64,000 bases of DNA from Apostichopus japonicus (taxonomy: Eukaryota; Echinodermata; Holothuroidea; Aspidochirotida; Stichopodidae): positions 3,934,764 to 3,998,763 of the forward strand of contig NC_092583.1 of assembly GCF_037975245.1 (NCBI RefSeq). Direction: 5' to 3'. How positions within the stretch are numbered: the first letter of the stretch is position 1; each line of letters begins with the position of its first letter. Position numbers and translations under genes: made by a program. Positions 55,393 to 64,000 of the stretch are shown piece by piece. The notes beneath the pieces were generated by a model. That model saw nothing but the letters and a program-made list of their open reading frames with translations. It did no database searches and was not told where the DNA came from.

Positions 55393-55398
55393 AATAAA
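55393..55398 (+). terminator. Candidate poly(A) signal AATAAA
   Basis: AATAAA lies 120 bases downstream of the stop codon of the candidate terminal exon, a usual distance for a short 3' UTR. Such words are common in AT-rich DNA. Confidence 0.35.
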
Positions 55399-56610
55399 CG
55401 TTGAAATGACTTTCAAAAACCATAGAAGAGAGTTTAAGTAGTTAGTATATGGATCAGGAGATTATTTGGCTACTTACAAGAGCTTATCTAATTGCTGTTA
55501 AAATTTACCTGTCAAGCTACAAGTTGCAAATTATTAGCTAGGATAAGGTTTGAGCCCCACAAGGCGATTAGGAGGAACTCGCTTAATGGTAATCACTGGT
55601 TAAGAAACAAAGTATTTCTTGGTAAACTAGACAGAGAACAGGCTAAAGCCGGGTCATCAAATCTAAAAGTAAGAAAGGTTGAAGCCGAGGTCAAATTTTA
55701 CAGGTTGACAATATTTTCAGTAAAAGAAAATTGCTTAAAGGTGTCTTTCGCGTACTTTCCTGGGTTAACACGACGAATGAGGTACTAACCGTGCGGTCAC
55801 TAAATGTATTCTCAAGTATATGGAGAATAATTAAACAGTACCATTTTTTGGTCTTTTTCGCAAATAATATACCATATTCTTTAACTTCAAGTGTATATGG
55901 TTGTTTAGGGTTTATCAAATCATTGTTTTACTAACAATATTATCTCCAAATTTAACAAAGACAGAAATATAAACATAATAGTACGACCTGCTATACGTAT
56001 TATATCAGACCTTCAGTTGCACAACAAGTGGTAATAGTAACAACTTGAACAGTGTTAAGTATGAAATGCTTTACAGTTCCTATCGCTATGTTTATGCTTA
56101 CATTTTCTGGTAACTAACGTAATTAAATGCCGGGTCTTGTCTTACACAAAAACTGTTATGAACAGAAACACGTTTATCTTTAATTAAGTTTGGTCACTGT
56201 GTCAAATCAAAAGAGCGGGCGAGGGGAGGGAGGGGAGGGGAGGGGGAATTAACAATAAAGTTCTTGACACATGACTTGCTACGATAAAATATTACGTAAG
56301 TGAATTCATTTAGCGGGCCCGACGTTTCCATGGTAGCAAGGGCTTTCTTATATTTATAAGGCTTCATTATCAAGATTGTTAAAGCTCTCTGCTGGTTTGT
56401 ATACAGTTAGGGTAAGAACGTAATCGCGCAACGAAATTCTGTAAATTGATTTTTTTAATTTTTTTATTTAATAGATCTGGATATTAATTGGACTTACAGG
56501 ACAATACATTATCCCTAAATTCCATACAATGTACATGTGTATAATATACGATAAATATATCATAATTAAGTGATAAAAAACAAGAATTGTCTGCACGGTC
56601 TGAGGACACG
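55399..56610. other. Non-coding stretch
   Basis: A 98-codon frame at 55492-55788 is basic and has no recognised domain; it overlaps opposing frames and lacks splice support. A GGGGAGG run lies at 56217-56246. Confidence 0.35.
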
Positions 56611-56716
56611 GTGTTACGGTGTGAAGGTACGTTTCCAAGGAATCGTGTTACGGTGTGAAGGTACCGGTACGCTTCCATGGAAACGTGTTACGGTGTAAAG
56701 GTATACGTTTCCGTAA
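56611..56716. repeat. GTGTTACGGTGTGAAGG tandem repeat, three units
   Basis: The phrase starts at 56611, 56645 and 56685 (spacings 34 and 40), each followed by GGTAC and ACGTTTCC- or CGCTTCC-like words. Confidence 0.88.
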
Positions 56717-59700
56717 AGGACACAATTTCTCACTTTCCTAGTCGTCTGTAAGCCAACGGTACGGATGTATTAAAAAACGTTAAAGTTGCCTGTAGAAGTA
56801 ACATAGAAATTCCTAACCAATAATTCTTCTCTATCGAGCGTATCATATTGGTCAATGTTTTAAACGGTTGTCTACATCGATTGCTTACACGAAAAAACTC
56901 AGTTTGAAGACATTTGGTTATAAAGGGAAACACTTCTTCACACTTTTTTTTCTGTAACCATCTCCTATAGACCCCGCAAAGATACAATTTGCAGGGACAA
57001 TGTACTTTAAAGGAGTCACTAAATTCCTCAAAATCCTCCCATTCTTTTGCTTTTTTGAGTTGAATTTAAAATATAATCGATTCCCAAATTCCCATAGCAA
57101 GATAGCAATGTATTGCATTGTTCAACTAAAGTCATGGCATGTTTTATTTCAAGTTTAGGCCTACCGGTATCGCAGCCAGAACCGCAACGGTTTTTTCTCA
57201 TTTCCTTTGCTATCTGTATATGGTCAACGATAATGTAAAAACGTGCCTGGGTGACGAAAATCGTCAAACGTTACCATTAGACCTATATCTAGCAAACTGG
57301 GTCGGTTGCAATCCTATATTTGAGTTTTTGAGGATTGATAAAACTATAGTGACCAAATGCGGAAAGCTCCTTTAAACATTCGATTACACTTTTCTCGTCA
57401 TCTATTAGTTAAAGTTGTAACATGGAACTTACTCTTAACGTTACTAGCAGCTAACATATGCAATGCTGCACATGGCAGTGTGCATAAGTTGGGTAAACGT
57501 TTCTAAATAATGGTATGTCGAACCATTTAGTTTTAACTGTACATTTCATATGTATAGATAGTTCACCTAGTCATGAACTCAAATCACTTATATAGGCAAT
57601 TAACGAGAATATATTAAGGTAATAAGCTAATTATACACATAAACACTTATTCTATTAGCCTACATAATCGAGACAACGGCTGACCGTTGACAAAATTCTG
57701 AAAAACTTTTTTTTTTGGAAAATTCTTAAGCAAGTTTTGGAAATGAAAAAAAGGAAATTTCCAGATTATGAATCTATTGTTTTAATTAGATCCTGCATGA
57801 TGGAATCATTTTCATTGAACTTTTCGTTTGCGAGATAGACCTACGTGATATAGATTAACGTGAAAATCAAATTTAGAAAACGTAACGCGATGCTTTCTTG
57901 CCACTTTTCGACGAAGCACCGTTTGTAAAGATTTCCGTTATAAGTCCAACATTACGAAAACTAAAAATACAAATAACATGCATGACAGAAGTGAGAAGAA
58001 AAAGGAAACTTACTTTATTTGTGCCGGTTGTCCCCAGGTAGATGAAAGATTCCTCTTAAAACCGATCGAGTTCGAGCTTTTTTGGTTTTTATAAACCTCC
58101 GTCCTTCAAGTTTTTGGATTGCGCGAATAAAGTCACCTCAAGAATGGTATATAGTTAGTTATGTTCATAACAGAAAAAATAGGCAAAAATTGAATAGAAA
58201 ATGATTAGAACACCACCAAAATATATCTCGTAATACTGATTATCACGTCTTTCCGTACGCTTAATAACTGACAAGACTCTTTGATTGCCTTCAGGATTTT
58301 GTACACTGCGTTCTCCAACTGAATTATTCAAAAACCTAGCGGACCAATGGGCAGCCTTGTTAATTGGAAACGTCATAAGAGGTAGTACGTAAGTAAAAAA
58401 AAGAAGAGAGAAGTGTACCTATTTGATCTCAATTATCTTTACGGGCTTTAGAGACATGCAATCGGACCAGTTTCCGCTGGAGTAGCAAATTTTTATATTG
58501 AAAAGTTATTTCTAACTGTAAATTATGGGTGACAAATACAAGATTCGAAGGCGGCTCTTAAAATGGATAAGCAAAATTAAATGAGGAATAAGAGAGTGAA
58601 GACAAAAAAAAGGGGGGGGGAAGGATAGAGAGAGAGATAGCTGTTTTCGCCTCACGGTGACTTCCTGCGAATATGATACTTATGTAAAGCCAGGCCACAA
58701 GAGGTAGTTTAAATTAATTGAAGACAACTGAGCCGGTCGAATTGAATAATGAGAAGTTTATAGAACAGACTATAAAATGAAGCCAGTTATTCATGTTGAG
58801 TTTTTGATAAGGTTCATGTATATTTTTTATGTTATTTGGCGAGGAGGGGGGGGGGTGTGGTGGGTTAAAGAGCAATTCTTGATTGGGAATTAGTTCTACT
58901 GAAATTGTTTCGGCATGTCCCTCCTTGTATTCTATGGGAATGGACAGGGGTTTAATTGCAAGATTACGAAATTAAACAGAATTGGCTCATTCGAAAACGG
59001 TATGAATTTACTTAATGTGGTATTATTTTAATTATGCGTATAGATAAAATATAAAGCAGGAAGGGCGCTTTAGTCATATATGTTGTCGAATTTACACGTC
59101 AAGGTTTATCAAGAAGACATATCCTATGCATAATGTATGAGATTTAGGTGAACAAAGTGAAACATCAGGGGCGATGGTTATTGGTAGTTTCCAACTGGGG
59201 ATCGAGGGATTAGGAGGGACATCGGGGAGTGGGTTGGGGGTTGGAGGCAACTTTGAGAGGGGGATTTAATTAATCCGCCCAACGGAGAGGGGCGGCTGAT
59301 TAGATATATATATATATATGAATCTGCGTGTTCATAATGTATTGCATTCTAGTGTACGTGAGAGCGCGCGATGCCGACCAAGGCCTTGTTTATGAAGAAA
59401 AAAGTTATACGGGGTCTTGTACTTGACGTCATTAATGTAAATTGTCACGCGGGCTTGTACATTCAGAATTCCCACTCGGGTAGGAGTAAAAATACTAGTA
59501 CGGCTAAAGGGTTCTAACCGCTAGTGAGTAATTAACCTTACACAAGAATGTGTATTTATTAATTTCCAATTTGTTTCCAGCAGGAATGCTTGTTGAATCT
59601 TATGAGTACTCACTATAGGACTCACTATAAGTGTGACGTCATATATACGCAAAACCCTTCTTAAGCAATATGTCGAAAGAATCTCTCGCGTTAGGCAAAA

Positions 59701-61164
59701 TTGCGCCAAAAAAATGGAATACCTGCAAGAAGTAGGCTATTTCTCATCTTTGTCGAATTCAACTAAAGCGATTGTTTTGGTTTTCAGGCTTGTCAGCCCG
59801 ACCCCCCCCCCCCCACCCCTCCTCCTCCCTCGCTTCCACCAAGAAGAAGAAAGTGATAGACAACGCGTCATATCTACCATTCCCGTGTGCTTACCTCTCC
59901 CGCGCTCCAACCCCTCCCCCCCTTCTCCCCCCTTCCCCCTCCCCTCCCCTTCTCTCTCGCCAGTCTGACATACGATATCATTAATATGCTATAGTGGTTT
60001 TCTTCTAAACTACGCAGTGTTATTCAATACAAACGATCAGACGTATAAACACCCTGCTTTGATTGGTCGCTGGAATGACCATGCAATTGTCTGCTTTTGG
60101 CTGTCTCGTTTGATGAAGAGAAAAAGAAAGAAAGAAAATCCACTGGGTTAATGAGTTTCGAAAAGTGTTTGCTTTTCAATTAGGCGGGCAATACGTCAAT
60201 GCGGAATCAACTTGAAGATTTCGTTTAATCCAACTCAGGGCCGTAGGATCGTTCTCCTTTATTGCATGTGTAGGAATCTTGGAGTATACAGTATTCCGTT
60301 AGGGGCAATGTCGCATCATATTTAGAGCGGGAATGAAAGGATAACGAAAATTTAGGTTATGAAAGAGGCGTTCCAAGAGGGCTACACTTTGAACATGATA
60401 CAAATAGAGTACATATTAGATATCATCGAACTTCCTATGAACTTGATCCGTGTGTCCTTCATAGGTCGTTGACTAGTTTTGTCTTACTTCAAAGGGTCGC
60501 TCATGATAGAATTACTTGGTACTGTAGTTCACCCTCTTTTAATTTATTGGGAAGCTGCATGGTACTTTGTTTACGACATTCAAACTGATGGCAGCAAATG
60601 AACCCACGTAATTTACATTTTTTGGATCATGAGAAAAATCATGCCATGGAAACAACTATCACTTTTAGACATACCGGTTTATGGCTTGCTTTACTGGCCA
60701 CTGCTTCACAGACCCCCTCTTCCCCTTCTAATTTAACATACTAATGATGCGTTATGTTATACGAAAGTATCATATTATTCGTTGGGAGAGGCATCATATT
60801 CATGCAGGCAACATAAGTAGGAGGGAGGGTATATTTTTGGGGGGAGAAACGGGTGGAGTAATGGGCCTTATGGAATTATAGGTGTATCTGATCATAATTA
60901 GAAAGAAATAAGTATTTTACAAAACAAATTAAAACATGAAAATCATGATGCATTTGCTTCTTCAAATATGTTAATTGTTGGTCAATAGATGTTTTAACTT
61001 TTGGGGAAATAATTTAAGAACTTGGCCTTCAACGAAATAAGTTATGTAACTATAATAAGAGCAAAGAAAATAATCATTTTTTATATTTTTAGAAAAGACA
61101 CTCAAAACTTCGGAGTAATATTTCAAACAGAAAATAATATTCGACTCCCCCCCTCCTCCGTCTT
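56717..61164. other. Long non-coding stretch
   Basis: No supported exon in about 4.4 kb. CRE palindromes lie at 59424 and 59634. A pyrimidine-rich stretch at 59796-59960 keeps plus frames open by composition. Poly-G runs near 58613 and 58847. Confidence 0.4.
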
Positions 61165-61527
61165 GGAACGTGAAAAGTGCAAACTTATTTCGTTGTCTAA
61201 ACTAAGTTTGTTATTGTCTAAACTAAAGTTGTTGCTGCTGTTTTACCATGCTGTTGCTCAAACTCACGTTGATGTCTAAACTTCTGTTGTCTAAACTTAC
61301 GTCGTTGTCTGAACTTAAACGTTGTTGCCATCGGCACTGTTCAACAATTGCTAAACCACGTGATGTAAAAAGTATAGCTTTTCGCACGAAATTCAACTTG
61401 CGCTGTATATGCTTACTATACACACGTCGTTAATTAGAACAGCGTGGTAAAACAGCAGCAACAACTTTAGCTTGGACAACAACAAATTAGTTTAGCCAAC
61501 GAAATAAGTTTGCCCTTTTTGCGTTCC
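61165..61527. mobile_element. Inverted-repeat (foldback) element
   Basis: The arm at 61165-61258 and the arm at 61437-61527 are reverse complements at high identity, sharing GGAACG, GCAAACTTATTTCGTT, CTAAAGTTGTTGCTGCTG and TTTTACCA. The roughly 180-bp interior holds further GTTGTCTAAACTT-type repeats (61275-61320) related to the arm sequence. No coding capacity and no clear target duplication. It behaves like a foldback or MITE-type element. Confidence 0.75.
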
Positions 61528-62580
61528 ATACCCGTCTTCTTTTAAGCCTAGAACTCTTATAAATTCAGTATCGTAGGTATGTTATCTTGATACCAAATAG
61601 TCTGTTGGTTTATCTTACTTTTAGCCAGAACCGAAAGCCAATATGCTTTCCCATGAACGTAACCTTGATACTAAAACGTGGAACCTATTTAACAGCAAAT
61701 GCGACACGGAGGAATAAATCAACGATAAAACATGCAATACACGAGATAAAAAAAAATATGCCTAAAAATCTTCCTTTCTTTTCTTTTGGGGTTAGAATTT
61801 TTGTTTTTAAATGAAATAAGCTTGGAATCAAAATGTATCTTTGTTTACTTGATTATCCATCATGACATTGCAAACAAGTATCAATTACAATGAAATAACT
61901 TGAGCATAACATTTAACTATATTTTGGTAAATTTTACTACAGAACCAAAGAGCAATAAAGCTGTACGAATTTTCATTGCCAAATATGACGTCATCAACAG
62001 GAATGCGGTAAAGGTGTGATCGATTAAAAACGATTGGCCCTGTAGTCTGTGACGTCACATTAAAAACACCAAGTGTAAACATTGTGGTTGCTAGGTAGTT
62101 GTAAATCAGGTCTAGTTGGATTTCGTAAGGTTGTATAAGATTTGTTTTAATTTTTTTTTTTTGTTAAGCTAAAGAAGCAACAGTATGTATACAAATGTGG
62201 CTAGTTATGCATAAACAATATACAAAATCTACTCTGAGTTAGAGATTAACTTTCCGTTTACTCTTAAAGGAGACACAAATCAAATCTTATACGAAACAGA
62301 TGAACTAATCCACCAACCAGCTAATAAAAAAGAAAATAAGAAACTTGGTACGATTTGGCAAATATCGTTTGTAGTTTACAAGTTTGGGCGCCTTCATTTT
62401 GTAAAACTTGTTCAAGTCGCCAATCTTGCTTGTGATGGAACATTAAAACGGTAATATCTCTCAAATAAAGTAAGAATGTCTGTTAGCTGTTTGTTTGAGG
62501 GGAAGTTGGCCATCACAAGTATCTCTGTCCATTATACCCACAGGGAATGATGGTAGAATACCTTATCCTTATCTTAGACG
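61528..62580. other. Non-coding stretch with a CRE pair
   Basis: TGACGTCA occurs at 61986-61993 and 62050-62057, 64 bases apart. No exon was recognised. Confidence 0.4.
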
Positions 62581-62643
62581 AGTGCGCCGAGTGCGCCAAG
62601 TGCGCCAAATGCGCCAAATACGCCAAGTGCGCCAAGTGCATGT
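62581..62643. repeat. 9-bp GC-rich tandem repeat, seven units
   Basis: AGTGCGCCA and close variants repeat every 9 bases, which keeps short frames open on both strands (Arg/Gln-rich or Trp/Arg/Thr-rich); these are artefacts. Confidence 0.93.
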
Positions 62644-62703
62644 GATTTCAGTCACACCTACAAATTTGAGAGAACATTGTAGACCCATCTCTTCCCTATA
62701 GAT

Positions 62704-63081
62704 CAGGGGTTCCCTAACTGGGGTGCTTGAACTTCCGGGGGTGCGTGAGTCCATCCCAGCAGGGGTTTCGTGAGACGTTTCTGAAAGTCAAAACTAGAGT
62801 ACTTTTACTAAAATCTGATATATCATAGAATTTAGTAATGTACAAAAAAGTCGTACCTATCGACAAACTCTTTTCGCGTTCCATACGCATATGTTGCCAT
62901 AGTATTATCGTGCCGTGCATGTGATAAATAACTGAATTATGAAACAGACACATGCAGGCTGTTATGCGTATTATATAGTATAATAATGACTCAGATCGTG
63001 TCTCCAAAAGTTGGGGGTTCGTGGACAACTCTGACATTCACAGGGGGTTCTTGGGGGGGGGGCAAAGTTAGGGAAACCCTG
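62704..63081 (+). mobile_element. hAT-type MITE, copy 3 (378 bp)
   Basis: Begins CAGGGGTTCCCTAACTGG and ends AAGTTAGGGAAACCCTG, with a perfect 8-bp target duplication CTATAGAT at 62696-62703 and 63082-63089. It is full-length relative to copy 1 and in the same orientation as copy 2. No coding capacity; the minus-strand frame at 62714-63037 lies wholly within it. Confidence 0.94.
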
Positions 63082-63290
63082 CTATAGATATACTCTACAA
63101 CCTCACCAGTTCCGCTAGACCAGCTAAAGACTGTATTCCGGTTCCCCATTTCACCAGATTTACACATGAAAAGTTTTTTGAAGCCGGGTGGTATATAACC
63201 TCATACGCGCAAAACCCAGGTAATCTCAACACTAGGCACAAAATCCCTCGTTGTTTTATTCCGCATGATTGATGCATTGCGAAAAGCATG

Positions 63291-63346
63291 AAAGATTATT
63301 CAATTTATCGACTTCATTAAAGATTACTCAATTTATCGACTTCATT
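63291..63346. repeat. 28-bp direct tandem duplication
   Basis: Two adjacent 28-bp units, 63291-63318 and 63319-63346, differ at one base. The shared core is CAATTTATCGACTTCATT. Confidence 0.95.
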
Positions 63347-64000
63347 TATCCGTGAGCCGGAAAACGTGTGTGCGTTTTCTTACCGCATGTGGTGAACTAT
63401 GGAGTAAATATTCTAGGAATCCGTTACCGTCAAACACATCGGATGACTATGAGGAAATAGCCATAATATCGGTTTCCTTTTCTGGCTAAACTACTTCGTT
63501 AAGCATTTGCGATGAGATTATTGTTGATCGGGACCTGTAAACAACTTTCGTTTGTTTATTTGTTTGTTTTACTCAAGTCCTAAGATGAAAGTCATCAAAT
63601 TAACTTTAAGATTATTCTCTATCAAGTCGTCGTCACATAAGCATTATTAAGAACTTTGCTTAATTTGACTTATTAGAGTATAAATCGTTAATGACAGATT
63701 TCACTGTAGACTTTACGTCATAGAGATTAAAGTTCTAGAAACTATAAAAAAAAAGATTAGTATATTGATTATTGTGTTTATTCACTTCCGAAGGTTCTCA
63801 CAAAAGAAAACAAAAGGAAATAAAAGTTTCTTGATTTCTATAATGTAGTACGTATCTTTTAGATTTTGTTTTAGCCATTTTCATGCATATGGTAAATTTA
63901 TTGCCCTGGTATTCAACATTTTTGACTTGGTGACCGAAATCCTGACGTTAATCAACTTGATGACAATCCAGTGGCGGATGTTGTGTCCTTGAGATAAGGT
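63347..64000. other. Non-coding stretch to the window end
   Basis: AT-rich; no exon, RNA gene or element end was recognised. Confidence 0.4.

Noticed and set aside
59633-59984. Pro/Ser-rich plus-strand frames
   Set aside because: Kept open by a long pyrimidine-rich tract; composition only.

Overview
The window looks like AT-rich, gene-poor DNA from an animal genome. The grounds are: no dense ORF array or operon structure; long TA and ATC microsatellites; several minisatellites; three hAT-type MITEs with 8-bp target duplications; a tRNA-derived SINE; spliceosomal acceptor sites; and a secretory peptide precursor with dibasic and amidation signals. A marine invertebrate, perhaps an echinoderm or other non-vertebrate deuterostome, would fit the repeat style, but nothing here proves the phylum.

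Only two protein-coding exons can be argued for. The better one is on the minus strand at 11572-11891: a 102-residue secreted precursor with a signal peptide, dibasic sites and one amidated peptide ending ...YGMTMF-GRR. Its start codon lies 11 bases after a good splice acceptor. Upstream on the same strand are a long imperfect foldback, a CRE palindrome, and a small CpG-rich patch ending at a splice-donor-like GTAAGA near 13053, which could be its 5' non-coding exon. The second is on the plus strand at 55093-55273: a strong polypyrimidine/AG acceptor, a 60-codon open frame and an AATAAA 120 bases beyond the stop, consistent with the last exon of an unidentified gene.

Layout: 1-5.1 kb is non-coding with degenerate GATCGTA repeats, an ATT/ATC microsatellite, two 22-bp minisatellites and a TA tract. 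5.1-8.0 kb holds a TA tract and a 1-kb ATGTAGTCATG-type array. 8-18 kb holds the peptide gene candidate and a cluster of TGACGTCA sites, then a 31-bp minisatellite. 18-29 kb is mostly featureless apart from hAT MITE copy 1. 29-37 kb has TA tracts (one inside a perfect 142-bp palindrome), a degenerate tandem repeat and a SINE. 38.1-39.8 kb is three adjacent tandem arrays. 40-55 kb is largely unexplained single-copy-looking DNA with MITE copy 2 and a YY1/ZNF143-like promoter candidate. 55-64 kb contains the second exon, a 360-bp inverted-repeat element and MITE copy 3.

Most long open frames in the window are translations of simple repeats or MITEs, or chance frames, and are not annotated as genes. 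No rRNA gene, intact tRNA gene, CRISPR array or transposase/reverse-transcriptase coding sequence was found by eye.
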